Positions 1 to 10,505 of a stretch of DNA of 33,715 nucleotides are shown in pieces (the first letter of the stretch is position 1; each line of letters begins with the position of its first letter). Below the pieces are notes generated by a model that worked only from the letters and a program-made list of their open reading frames with translations, was not told the origin of the DNA and ran no database searches. The stretch comes from Sperchopsis tessellata (Eukaryota > Arthropoda > Insecta > Coleoptera > Hydrophilidae). Location: assembly GCA_033557685.1 (NCBI GenBank), contig JAWQRN010000220.1:1-33715 (forward strand). The letters run 5' to 3'. The translations under genes and the position numbers were made by a program.

Positions 1-33
<33 letters not shown>

Positions 34-34
34 T

Positions 35-83
<49 letters not shown>
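1..83. repeat. (TA)n microsatellite
   Basis: An almost pure TA dinucleotide tract with a few phase slips (AATA). It runs off the left edge of the window, so its full length is unknown. Confidence 0.97.
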
Positions 84-86
<3 letters not shown>

Positions 87-140
87 AAATAAAAAATACT
101 CGTCTATATTTGGTGGGTCCAAGTAATAAAAGAAATCTTA

Positions 141-323
141 AGGTTTTCTATGAGATAACAGTGTGTTGGCTTTTCTTTTTGCTGACGTTTCATCCACTGT
201 CACAGGGGACATTACCAAGCATGTATGTATGTACTTTATACATAAATGTCTTGATAATGTCCCCTGTAACGGTGGATGAAACATCGGAAAAATAATACCA
301 CATGGTTATCTTCCAGAAAACCT
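141..323. repeat. Long imperfect inverted repeat made of Penelope-type terminal sequence
   Basis: The left arm starts AGGTTTTCTA at 141 and the right arm ends with its complement AGAAAACCT at 323. The arms are about 75-80 bp each and imperfect, with a loop of about 30 bp that contains ATGTATGTATGT. Each arm holds one copy of the motif GATGAAAC preceded by a TCC...GGA hairpin: 184-219 on minus and 250-285 on plus. The same motif lies downstream of the GIY-YIG remnants elsewhere in this window. I therefore read this as two Penelope-like terminal repeats in inverted orientation, or a small non-autonomous derivative of them. A foldback MITE is the alternative. Confidence 0.7.
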
Positions 324-774
324 ATATTTACTTTGATATTACTGTTTCAGAAATATAAAAAATGAAGTAGAGAAATCAAACCAGTGGCATACAATGTTTT
401 TCTTGGAGACCCAGCCACTAAAAAGAATTACAAGAAAATTATACTGTTTTATTTTTGCAAGCTTTGAAATATTTCATTTGGTATTTTCTTAAATATTTAG
501 CAACATAACTATTAAACGAATGGATAACTGAAACTTAAAAGTAAACTACCAGATAAACTGTTATGAAGGTATATTCAGCATCATTAACTCTTTAAAAGTC
601 AACACAGAGTTCAGTTTATAGAGGGTTTTGTGCCCAAACTGATAATTACTATTTGCATTCACACAATATATTATTTCTTTTTTCACTTCTGAAAGTCATT
701 CTACGCCACTGGCTAACTTTTCATCAGTATTTTGAATAAAATTTTCTGTTAATAAAAAGTTATTTCTAAAATAA
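324..774. other. AT-rich stretch, nothing recognised
   Basis: No reading frame, repeat or RNA signature stands out on either strand. Confidence 0.6.
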
Positions 775-1216
775 TTTACAGGTTGTTTCAATCTTATTCT
801 TAGTAATTTCTAAAATTAATAAAACTTCAAAATTATGTGAAAAATCTTAAACATATACTAAAAAATGAATAGTTTCCTCATGATCATTCATATACCTTTA
901 TTATTATTATACAGTGTAGTATAACTATAGTATATCACCCTGTTTATAATTTTAAATCAAACTGTCTGTATCTCAAAAAATGAGGGAGATAAAATATCTT
1001 AGCCTCTCAAATGCAATTTGAATAATAGTGAACCTGCTTTTAAATTTTATGTTATAGTTTCTAAACCAAAGGAGATATCTGTAACGTATTATTAAAAAGT
1101 TTGGGAGCAAAAAGTATACATATCCTTTCAAAATGGATCACCTGTATATAATTTCCAGTAAAAATACTGCATTTTGAAGACGTACTAAAGCTATTCTCAC
1201 GTTCAAAATTAAGTGG
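775..1216. other. AT-rich non-coding stretch with ACAGG/CCTGT boundary-like motifs
   Basis: It contains TACAGGTTGTTTC near 778, ATCACCCTGTTTATAA near 935 and ATCACCTGTATATAA near 1138. The tandem unit to the right also has ACATCCTGTATAAT (near 1409 and 1950). Such ACAGGGTGT/ACACCCTGT motifs are familiar at the ends of many arthropod repeats, but I cannot pair them into a defined element here. Confidence 0.35.
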
Positions 1217-2292
1217 AAAAATGTATCCTCTTATTAAAGTTATAAAATAAATTCAAATTTTATAGCCCAAATTCCATCTATCTATTATTTATTTTTTAGC
1301 TTATCTCTTTATCTTAGAAAATATGAATTTTTTGACAGAGTGTAAAATTGTTCGCAATATTTTGAGGTGTTTTTTTGTATTCTCGAAGATTGCAAGACTA
1401 AGATTGCTACATCCTGTATAATATCGATTTCGAAATATCGTTTTATTAACAAGTTTTAATCAAAATATTGATGAAAAGATAGCCACTAGCTTAGATGAGT
1501 TTTGGAAGTAAAAAAAAATAAAACGAGCTTTGGTAATGACCCTTGGAATTATTTTTGATAAATCGATACAATAATCGATGCTCGATAATTCTATTAATCG
1601 ATGCTGGATTATTTGATTAATCGATCATCGATTATTTGATTTTTCACATACAAAATTTACACTTTGTATATACTACAAATTCTGTGTGTCCGACATAAGA
1701 ATGGGGATATTTGTTATAAAAATTATGATAAATAAAGCATAGGTTTATATTTTAAAAAATTGAATGAAAAAATTTATCTTCTTATTATAAAATAAATTCA
1801 AATTTTATAGCCCAACTTCTATCTACTCTTTATCTCTTATCTTATCTCTTTAGCATAGAAAATATGTATTTTTTGATAAAGTGTAAAATTGTTCGCAATA
1901 TTTTGAGGTGTTTTTTGTATTTTCGAAGATGCAAAAGAATAAGATTGTTACATCCTGTATAATAACGATTTCGAAATAACTTTTTAACAGAAGTTTTAAT
2001 CAAAATATTGATGAAAAGTTAGCCAGTAGCTTAGATGAGTTTTGGAGATAAAAAACAATAAAATGCACTTTGGTGATGACTAGCCCTTGGAATTATTTTT
2101 GATTAATCGATAAAATAGTCGATTAATCAATGCTCGATTGATTAAACAATCATCGATTATTTGAGTTTTTACATACAAAATTTACACTGGGTATATACTG
2201 CAAATTCCGTGTGTCCCACATTAGAATAGGGATCTTTGTTATAATAATTATGATAAAGCATAGTTTTAAATTTTAAACAACTGATTGAACAT
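1217..2292. repeat. Two-copy tandem duplication of a ~550-bp AT-rich unit
   Basis: Unit 1 (1217-1766) and unit 2 (1767-2292) align along their whole length with scattered substitutions and small indels. Shared landmarks include AAATAAATTCAAATTTTATA, GTGTAAAATTGTTCGCAATA, TTTTAATCAAAATATTGATG and TAGATGAGTTTTGG. Each unit has a block dense in ATCGAT and ATTAATCGAT (1558-1640 and 2095-2165), followed by CATACAAAATTTACACT. There is no coding capacity. The divergence between copies implies an old duplication. Whether the unit is a mobile element or a satellite seed cannot be told from two copies. Confidence 0.85.
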
Positions 2293-2445
2293 GTTTTTCA
2301 TGATTTAGCTTGAAATGAAAATAAACTACCGCAATAAATAACCATTAGAGTATGGTGTACATTTCCAGCCCAGCCCAGAGTGTGGAGATTATTGTCAGTA
2401 TTGAATTTGTAAGTCGAGAAATGTTTGAACCCTGATTGTTTTGCT

Positions 2446-2565
2446 GTTCAGCTCAGTGGTTAACATCACAGTCTGGAGATTTAGTAGCCGTAAGATGGAA
2501 GGATCATGGGTTCAAACTCAACTCACAGCGTTTTCTAGGCAGGACCTTGGGCCTATAGACATTAG
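2446..2565 (+). mobile_element. tRNA-derived SINE (5' part)
   Basis: An A-box-like block (TTCAGCTCAGTGGTTAA, 2448-2464) is followed about 45 bp later by a B-box-like block (GGGTTCAAACTC, 2508-2519). This is the internal RNA polymerase III promoter arrangement of a tRNA. The cloverleaf is degenerate, so I call it a SINE head rather than a tRNA gene. It continues into an unassigned body (GGACCTTGGGCC near 2542). The open frame across it is incidental. Confidence 0.6.
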
Positions 2566-2829
2566 ACAAATATTTACTTCATTGCTATGTTTCAATAACA
2601 AACGAATGAAGCTTACATTTGCATTATATCAATTATGTAAATGTAAAAATAGAAAGATGCAAGTCCAACATTTATGCAAAACAGTAAATGCTGATGCCTT
2701 TCCAAGTACCATGTGCTCTATAGATCTGGCATTCACATTCTTGATTTTTTTAACCAACCTTGGTAGCTCTGTGGCTAGTTACTGGGTTGTGAAGTGCCAG
2801 GGATTGCAGCCTGGAATATAAAATAAGTT

Positions 2830-4720
2830 GGTATGATTACTATGATTAGGGAAAATTTTCAAAATTTGTATACAGATATGCCAAACAACGGATACTGTGC
2901 ATTGAAGGTGATTGAGATCATATGCACGAACACCTGTTCCAGTTGAAAAATTGTATTCGGCAAATTTTCTAAGTGTGGTGTCTGAGTGAACTTGTTGCAG
3001 AAATAGCCTGACGATATAAAAACAGACATACCCCATGCCAGTAAACTAATAGTTTTTGATACTAAATTTAATATTAATCTTATTTAGAAAACAATTTTTT
3101 ATTTAGCCAGGAAATTTATTTGGCTCCTTATGTTTTTTTAAAAAGTTTGATGTTTAACAGATTATAAAACTGCTGATTTCATAATTGTTGATTTAAGATT
3201 CAAGGTTATATTTACAATGATATCCTATTATTTTCATAAAAATTTAATAAAATTCAAAACTAGAATAAATGTTATGATATAAGGTTATTAATGGACATGT
3301 TTTAAACTTTCAGAGTTTATAAAACAACTTAAAATGATGCACTGTCTGAATGCATTGTAAACTAGATTTAGTAAGCCTTTTATATACTTTTTAGCTTGAA
3401 TTTTCCAAATAGTTTGTTTACTTTGTAATACACCACGCGAACACTAGAGGTATATTTCTCGTTGTACTCAGTGTCAAATTCTATATCGTTAAATGTGTGC
3501 AAAAGTGTAAAAAATGTATATAAGACAAAGCATGGTTTAACATTTAACAAAATAAAATTCTGTTGACAATGTGCGTTGGGTCAGTGATTCCGCACCAAGA
3601 ATTGAAAATAGCCTCATGTAAAATCTTAAATTTGAAATATGAATAAGCTCTTTCAACAGGTTTTTGAATTGTTTTGATAAGTGTCTCAAAAACATCTGTA
3701 GTCCTGAAAGGACCTTAGTGAACATCTGTTGAAAGGTTTTTAATAAGTACGTTTGTTGCTTTCTAATTAAAATATCGCTTTGCTATACATTGAAGCGTGT
3801 GATATTCTAAAATTAATCTATATTTGTATTTGTAATATAACGATTATTCCTAGTATTGTCGATATTCGATGCCAAATGGGGTAGTTCCGGAAAATTATTT
3901 TATTGGATTGTCATGGGGCTATTTCTATATTAATGCAATTGTAAAGACTGTTGTATACAAAGTGTAAATTCAGTATAACGAAGTTAATCCTAGATTAATC
4001 TACGGCTCATCAAATGTCCTTCTCCAAAGTTGCTAGTACTGATTTACTTTCAAATGGGCAGCTGTTTTGATTTGTTCTCTAGGCAAGGTACCACAATGCA
4101 TTATGCCATTATACATTAATAATGTTTATATACAAATATACTTTATTTAATAAGGTACAGAACTGACAATTTTTAATTTATTTCCAAAACGAATATATTT
4201 TACGTGCACAGAGAATTATAGTCATATTGATGAGCTGTAGATGCAAACTTTGTATTATAAATGGATAAAATAAATGAGGCCTACTAGAGTGTGTTTACAT
4301 TGATATGGTATAATCTTCTAGTTCATATGTGAATGAAAGTGTGCGGTGTATGAGGTTGATAATTTCCTTTTTGTGAACATAATAAAATGCTTTTACAATA
4401 CACCTAGTGTTTTTCCTATTAGACAACACCTTTAGTTTTATTCTACATAATTTTCTTTATGTTTTCTAATTTTAAATAATATTATTTCGCAGATATTCAA
4501 GACGGACATGTAGGACCTTTTAGAAATGTCTTTCCACAATAAAAATAAATAATAATCTCTGCAGTTATAATATTTATCAATCACCTTTACATCTCGTCAC
4601 AATTGGGTTTTCCGCTGCAATTTCAAGATACAAATATCATTGGTCTAATATTTTCATCTGAAACAATTAATTCAGAGTGATATTCTGAGCAAATTTTACA
4701 TCCATTCATCATCACATTTT
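2830..4720. other. AT-rich stretch, nothing firm
   Basis: Short open frames occur (for example minus 3537-3725), but none shows a recognisable domain. A 10-bp inverted pair, CTTTCAACAG at 3651 and CTGTTGAAAG at 3727, is the only local symmetry I noticed. Confidence 0.5.
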
Positions 4721-4724
4721 TCGA

Positions 4725-4806
4725 AAATCGAAATCAATTTATCAATATATCACCTGATCTCACGTCACCTGATTTTACTTTTGGTGAGTGTTTAAGGGCA
4801 GTTTTT
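4725..4806 (+). pseudogene. Possible Tc1/mariner-type transposase scrap
   Basis: One plus frame reads ISPDLTSPDFTFGECLRAVF. This resembles the SPDLxPxDFFLWGxLK block near the third catalytic acidic residue of mariner/Tc1-type DDE transposases. It is only about 27 codons, and nothing convincing continues it on either side. Treat it as a weak hit. Confidence 0.25.
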
Positions 4807-5094
4807 ATATAAACAAGCCTAAATATATTGATAATTACAATTACAGATCCAAACTTGCATGAACTCTGTTTCTGTGGAAACAACTGTCACTTCCTCTAAA
4901 ATTTTCCCTTTATTGAGCACTTACTTAGTTAAATATCTGATATGTATTAGTGCCCAAGTAAGAAAAAGTAATAAAAGAAATATACAACCATGGAGAAAAG
5001 ACCAATTTGCTCAAATTACAAATGTTTCCAAAATCTTTTTTAAGAAAGAGTTGCCATGTCATGTGTTCTTTTAGATGTAAGACACACTTATATA

Positions 5095-7032
5095 CGTATA
5101 TACTGGCGAATAAGAAAATCCTTAAAATTTTTAAAATACATCTAAAAATTGGGGATCGTCTTATAAAAATATGAAAATCAGTTTGGATTTTCTATAACAC
5201 TAAAGATATACATATTATTTCAAAAATATGTTATATTTAGGTAGATGTGGCGCTAATTTTTATGTAATATGAATTGGTATCCACATATGGTGAATTGGTT
5301 TCATTTTCATCGTCCTCATTGTCCTATTACAGTTCAATTTTCGCATCATCTAGCACTAGAGATCCGCACCGAACGAATTTGACTGTCTACTTTTACTATA
5401 GCCCATGTTTTGATCAGGAAATCGCACGGCATATCAAGAGATGCGTATAGCTCCATTGCTTGTAAATGATTTTTCACCAGTCAACATACACTCCTTCCAC
5501 TATTTGCGCATATGATCTTTAAATGGCTTGTTCAAGCTGGTTGCAATAGAGAAGTTAAACCCTCTGCTATAACAGCAATTTTAGTATTATTGTTTGCCAA
5601 TGGAGTTTTAGTTTCCAATAACAGGTTATCTTTCATACGATCAACAGTACTTTTTGAATGATTTTATGACTGTCTGCTTTTATTTTAGCCTATGCTTTTT
5701 TGACCAGAAGTCGCTCAGAATTTCAACAGATGAAGCATGTATAGCTCCACTGCTTCTAAATGATTTTTCAGCTGTCAATATCCAATTATTCCACTCTTCC
5801 CACATATGATCTTTAGATGTCTTGTTCAAGCTGACGTCTAGTGGTTGCAATAGGGAAGTTAAACTACTCTGTATAAGAGGAATTTTAGTATAATTGTTTG
5901 CAAATCAAGTATTAGTGTTTTTATTTAGATGAAATATATCCCAGACTAATAAACTGCATTTTTTTAAATACACCACCTCGTAGCCTGACCCATACATTAT
6001 TTATCCATAAGTTTATATCATTTTCATACATCCATTCTTTTTCGTGAAAATGAACAAAAGCACCGGAAGGGAATTTTATTTTCAATTTAGTTTTATGTTG
6101 TTACCATGGCAAAACTGTCATTATAAATAGGCGTCATAACCTTTGAACTAAATTGTCAAGGTCACAGTTAACTAGTCTCAGTTTTTAGACTTTTAGGGTC
6201 CATCGTTTTAGTGCCTACCATGTCGAAGTTCATGGGAGTTTTGTACATATTTCCAATATTTGTTGATTGAAAATTATGTTGCCTCAATTGAATGTTAAAT
6301 TGGTAACTGTCTCGCCAAGCTCTGATGTTAATTTTGATCAAGTTTATTTTTTGGTGTATTGCATATTTTTCATAAGCATGAAACGGCTGCACCATCCTGA
6401 GGTTGCTGTAAATTCAGTACTCTGTTCTGGATTTAATCTTGACCACTTTAGTGCATATGCTTTAATCATATTTCTTGTTATGATGTAGCCATTCTGCCTT
6501 TGGTTGAACATGATTTTCCATTTTTCGCCAATGAGTTATTCCTGTTCTCAAGCACTTCGTTTTGGCATTTTTCATAAAATATCTTCATTTGTTCTCCAGT
6601 TACTTGGCATCTTTTCGGTTATGTCACACTTTCTTACAGAAACACAGTTGTTCAATTCCTTAGCTGTTTCCAGTTTTAATTTAAAGCTAGCTTCAAACTT
6701 TCTTCGTTTTGTTGGTACCGTCTTGGTTTCAGTATCAAAAATTTTAAAAATTAATAAACAGTGAATTTTATACTGGCTAGCACAAAACAAAATTTGGATC
6801 TCAGTTAGAACAGCTCTATATGGAAATTTAGTAATATTAACTGGAAACAGAATTCTAATGTCATCTTTGAAATGTTAATACATTATAAAAGAGTTGTCTT
6901 TTATAACTGGAAACATGTAATTTCTCTAAAATTGCAGCCGTCTTATATGCCCAATATATGCTAAATACATGAAATAAAACTTCAAATTTGGGCATCTTAT
7001 ACCCAGGTCATTTTATACAACAGTATATACGG
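5095..7032 (-). mobile_element. pogo-like (Tc1/mariner superfamily) DNA transposon, degenerate
   Basis: The ends match as inverted repeats: CGTATATACTGGCGAATAAG at the left, and the complement of the right end reads CCGTATATACTGTTGTATAA. Both are flanked by TA (5093-5094 and 7033-7034), the target duplication of this superfamily. Subterminal GTCTTATA/TATAAGAC motifs recur near both ends (5158, 6931, 6990). The interior encodes a broken pogo-type transposase on the minus strand. At about 1.9 kb it is a normal length for the group. It cannot be autonomous. Confidence 0.8.
5270..6790 (-). pseudogene. pogo-like transposase pseudogene with duplicated C-terminal part
   Basis: Reading from 6790 down, the first block is an N-terminal HTH DNA-binding domain (KRRKFEASFKLK ... 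ARKxxI-like, 6572-6790). Next comes a CENP-B-like second HTH segment (QNGYIITRNMIKAY, TSGWCSRFM, about 6400-6560). The DDE core begins near 6168-6395; the family's usual NMDETP reads NMYKTP (IGNMYKTPMNFDM), so the first catalytic Asp is lost. Further blocks are IKFPSGAFVHFHEKEWM (about 6050) and LVWDIFH (about 5945). LLQPLDVSLNK (about 5835) holds the third acidic position. The segment from that block to the C-terminus occurs twice (5650-5930 and 5360-5625). In the lower copy a 10-bp deletion removes the LD of LLQPLD. An acidic tail (NEDDENE) follows near 5310. Stops and frameshifts are scattered throughout. Confidence 0.8.
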
Positions 7033-7034
7033 TA

Positions 7035-7345
7035 ATCTTAACTATTTTGGAAGTTTATACATATGTTTTAATCAGAAATTACATAGTGGCCTTGATGAGG
7101 TAGATTCATGGATAAACACTGTTAAGTGGAATCAATTTGGGTTTATTTAGAACTATAGTTCTATAGTATATTTTTTATATCAGAAGATTGATTAAGAAAA
7201 GGCATGTTAATAAATTGAGCTGCTCAACCAATTACAGTGTAAATTTTATGCTTGTTTTTTTAAAATCCTCCTAACTAAAAAACAGACATTAATATGTATC
7301 AACTTTTATTGATATTGCCGTAAAAACTTTCACTTTTCACGACTG
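7035..7345. other. AT-rich stretch, nothing recognised
   Basis: This is spacer between the pogo-like element and the BEL/Pao element. No coding or structural signal is visible. Confidence 0.5.
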
Positions 7346-7358
7346 TATTTAGATTCGC

Positions 7359-7739
7359 CGTTATGCCTCCAGGGGGTATTATCAGTTATATTGTCAAGAG
7401 CACGTACTTTTCCTTACCTCATATCTAACGACCCATATTCAGCTCTGTTTACAAAGAGAAGACTTCCTGTCCATTTCACTTATCTTTCTATCCACCTCAC
7501 TTTTCATTCTGCTTCGCTTGCCTCTTAGTTAAAATTAGTTTGTATATTTTTGCATAATATTAATTGTTGTGTTAAGTGCATTCTTCTCGATTCCTCTATT
7601 TTATCCCGCCCTGAACCTTGAAAGCCTTTCACTACAAGAATAACTACGTCAGCAGCTACCAGAGGAAACACAACAACAAGGTATTTATAAACAAATAATT
7701 ATAATATACCGAAGGAAATATCCACCTGCTTATACTACA
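7359..7739 (+). repeat. 5' LTR of the BEL/Pao element
   Basis: It begins CGTTATGCCTCCAGGGGGTA and ends near TATACTACA. It aligns with the 3' LTR along its length, sharing GTCAAGAGCACGTACT, GACTTCCTGTCCATTTC and CTTTCACTACAAGAATAAC. It lacks about 36 bp present in the 3' LTR after GTTATATT. A TATT repeat at both deletion edges points to a small slip or excision deletion. Candidate TATA-like stretches (GTATATTTTTGCATAATA) lie around 7540. Confidence 0.93.
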
Positions 7740-7744
7740 TTTTT

Positions 7745-7761
7745 TGGTCGTATCGACCCGG
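7745..7761 (+). promoter_or_regulatory. Probable primer-binding site
   Basis: TGGTCGTATCGACCCGG starts a few bases after the 5' LTR end. A TGG start, complementary to a tRNA CCA end, is the expected layout. I cannot name the tRNA with confidence. Confidence 0.55.
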
Positions 7762-7934
7762 ATTACTCGCTTTTTCATAGATTTTTGTTTGTTCTCAGTT
7801 GCATTGTTGTTTGTGCTTGCATTTTCATGTTTCAATAGAGATAGCTGTCTTCTAATATCTCATTGTTAATCGTGTTAGTTAAAAGTTACTTAGCATTTCA
7901 TTCTAACTTACACCTCTTATTTGTTTATATTAAA

Positions 7935-9180
7935 ATGCCACCAACAAGAAGTAATCGATCCTCTGTAAATCTTGATCACTATTTCGAAGAATTAGAACAT
8001 CTTAAACGCAGGTTTGAAAATGTTTTAACCATAGGAAAGCTTGCTGAAATAGATTCGGTCAAGATAGTTCACTTCGAAGATTTTTTCAAATCGGTACCAG
8101 AGTTATATCATTCGATCGAAATATTTGCAAAGGCTTTAATAAAGATTTGTAATGAAAACATCAACACTACTTTAAAAGTTTCCGTATTTTCCCTTCGCGA
8201 AGAAAATGATGAAATCATTACACACATTAAAATAATTAAACTTAACATCTCAAGGTCAAATTCAACTTTCTCTAACTCTACATCGAATCAAGCCGCAAAC
8301 TTGCAGGTCAAACTACCAAAGATTGATTTGACCCACTTTTCTAGACACGATTTATCTGACTGGCCACCATTCAAGGATGTTTATATTTCATTGATTCATG
8401 ACAATCCATCGCTATCAGACATAAAGTTCCACTACCTTCGTAGATCATTAGATTCGTCTGCTTTATCACTAATAATAAATCTTCCGGTTGTACCATCTAT
8501 TTATTCTGTGGTGTGGAAAATACTTGTAGAAAGATTTGATGATCCCCACTTAGTAGCTACGCACTACGTAGACAAATTGTTAAATTTTAAACCCTTAAGA
8601 AATCGTCCATCGCCAGGATTGATGCAAGCCTTTGTAAATGTAATTCGAGAAAATTTCGAAGCCTTTCATAATCTTAATTTGCAGGATGAAACTGGTTTTC
8701 TATTATTCAATATTATACTGATATTGGTTGATACTTCCACTCGCAAATATTTTGAAACAAATTGCAAAACAAAGTCATATTCCAAATTCTGTACAGCTCC
8801 TTGATTTCTTGTAAACACAATGCAAAATCGCAAATAATTCTGAATTAAATGGAACTGAACATACATCGCTGTGTACCTAATGCACGTTGTAATAACACTT
8901 CGCTATTAACTAGTTAAGCTTCGAATACGCAATCCTTCCGCCTTCTTCCTTATATTCTCATTGTAAAGAAGATCACCGCATTTACTTTTGTGAAAAGTTT
9001 AAAGCCCTTACTCCCCAATAACGCTTTGATATTGTGAAATCAAATAATCAATGCTATAATTGTCTCTCGTCGCAACATATTTCAAAAATTTGTAAATCTA
9101 TACAAAAATGTTGTATATGCCACTCTTCTCATCACACATTACTTCATTTAAAACCGTCTCAATCATATGAGGCATCTGTT
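7935..9180 (+). pseudogene. BEL/Pao gag-like polyprotein, N-terminal part readable
   Basis: I place the start at the ATG at 7935 (MPPTRSNRSS), as this matches the usual beginning of Pao Gag; the upstream in-frame ATG at 7863 adds 24 unrelated residues. The frame stays open to 8804. About residues 125-290 form the DUF1759-type Gag domain (LPKIDLTHFSRHDLSDWPPF, FHYLRRSLDSSALSLI, ERFDDPHLVATHYVDKLL). After a frameshift, a zinc-knuckle region follows at 8953-9150. It has Cys/His clusters: SHCKEDHRIYFCEKF, QCYNCLSSRHISKIC and CCICHSSHHTLLH, with one stop between them (TAA, near 9020). The protein would form the particle core and bind RNA. This copy cannot make it whole. Confidence 0.88.
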
Positions 9181-9219
9181 TGAAACGCTACTGAAGCATA
9201 ATCATATCATGTATCGAGC

Positions 9220-9640
9220 TGTACCATAGTACTATTGGGAACTGTGGTCGTAAAAGTTGTAGACAATCATGGTAACCTTCATTTTATGGGGGCAATTATT
9301 AACCCAGGCTCAAACATATCCATCATCACACAAGAGGTTCGTAGAAAAACTTGGATTACTCCTACGTTACAACCCTGTTACTATCGCAGGTCTTGGACGA
9401 TCTTCTGTATCAGTCAGGTAAATATGGAGCAATGTGTCACATCAGCTCAGTATATTCAAAAGCTCCACCTATAGTAGCTGATGCTATAGTATTGCCGCAT
9501 ATCACATCGAATCTAACCGAAAGAGCAGTGCCAGCAGCAATAATTCAAAAATTTGTCACCTTACCTTTAGCTAACCCTAATTTTGGTGAATCATCAAATC
9601 TTGCATAAACTCCCCATTGCACCTATAATAGGTGAGCCAT
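9220..9640 (+). pseudogene. BEL/Pao pol remnant: aspartic protease region
   Basis: Plus frames give GTVVVKVVDNHGNLHFMGAI followed by INPGSNISIITQEV. In this family the active site is usually D-P-G-S, so the catalytic Asp has become Asn. After a frameshift near 9345, the flap/C-terminal half continues (KYGAMCHISSVYSKAPP, LPHITSNLTERAVPA, ADP-like LANPNFGESSN). The last part joins directly to the LPTILGYIIMGKF block, which normally precedes reverse transcriptase. The protease would process Gag-Pol; it is inactive here. Confidence 0.8.
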
Positions 9641-9940
9641 CCGCATTACCCACTATCCTGGGTTACATCATAATGGGAAAATTCGCTCATTCTATCCCCT
9701 CTAGTTTCACAAGCATTTTTATAAACTCGCTTCCTACCTTGGAACAAACAATGCACAATACCTTGGAAAATGAAACTGTTCATTCCCCTATAGTTAGCTC
9801 TGACGATGCTCAACCCGAAGTAAATTTCACACAGTCTCATACGAAAGATCCTATAAGGAGATATATCATTTTCCTACCCTTTGGAAACCCATCAGAAGAA
9901 TTGGCACAAATTCAACACCCTCACATGCGTTGAAGTATAT
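9641..9940 (+). pseudogene. BEL/Pao pol remnant: linker and start of reverse transcriptase
   Basis: The frame 9583-9933 carries LEQTMHNTLENETVHSP and SSDDAQPEVNFTQSHTKD, which match the segment leading into Pao reverse transcriptase (LExFWExE ... F...T ... RYIV.LPF). RYIIFLPFGNPSEEL follows. The sequence then jumps to integrase-proximal sequence near 9945, so the RT palm with its YVDD and the whole RNase H are absent from this copy. Confidence 0.75.
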
Positions 9941-9944
9941 TTGC

Positions 9945-10445
9945 CCATTTGTCCAGTTTCACCCACTTGCAAAGGTTCATCGCTTACAGCCTTCTTTGGT
10001 GTCTTAGTCATGTGCATTCAAATGCCAAACATTCTAAGTTGCTATCATTCACCTCAAAATTCCTGTCTTTGCAATCAGGTTCACGTCCGAAGACTTGGTT
10101 GCCGCTGCATCCCTTCATAGATGAAAAGGGGTTTGTTCGTATTAAAAATAGACTTCAACACTCAACTATTAGTATACAGTCCACACATCTTATATTATCA
10201 TTAATAAATTCGCATGTTATTAATCTAATTATAGATAATTACCCTCGCTCATACTTGCATGCCGGTTCACAACTGCTGCAATATTTTCTAACTCAACGAT
10301 ATTAGATAATCTTCACTCGTAGAATTATTCGATTTCGTCTATTTCGCTATAAACCATGCGTTGTAACAGTCAAGGATGCTAAAGGTACATTCACACGACC
10401 TATTTCGAAAGTGGTGCCCTTCCCTGCACCACCCGTACACACTTA
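9945..10445 (+). pseudogene. BEL/Pao pol remnant: integrase N-terminal and C-terminal pieces
   Basis: The region 9949-10305 reads LQRFIAYSLLWCLSHV, HPFIDEKGFVRIKNRLQHS and IIDNYPRSYLHAGSQLLQYF. These match the linker and HH-CC zinc-binding region ahead of the Pao integrase. IIRFRLFRYKPC follows after a stop at 10303. At 10362-10445 the frame VTVKDAKGTFTRPISKVVPF is the usual C-terminal tail of the polyprotein. The DDE catalytic core between the two pieces is deleted. The 3' LTR starts about 60 bp downstream. Confidence 0.82.
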
Positions 10446-10505
10446 ATCTTAAGTTTTCTCCTACCAGTAGTTAAGCTAGTTTTTAGCATTATTTAGATTT
10501 TAGGC

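Noticed and set aside
2441..2821. 126-aa open frame
   Set aside because: It runs through the SINE head and unrelated flank with no protein-like pattern.
2755..2825. TTGGTAGCTCTGTGGCTAG with GGATTGCAGCC, a possible second tRNA-like head
   Set aside because: The B-box match is poor and no cloverleaf can be drawn, so I do not call a tRNA or SINE.
4859..5074. 71-aa open frame
   Set aside because: No recognisable motif. It lies in spacer just left of the pogo-like element.
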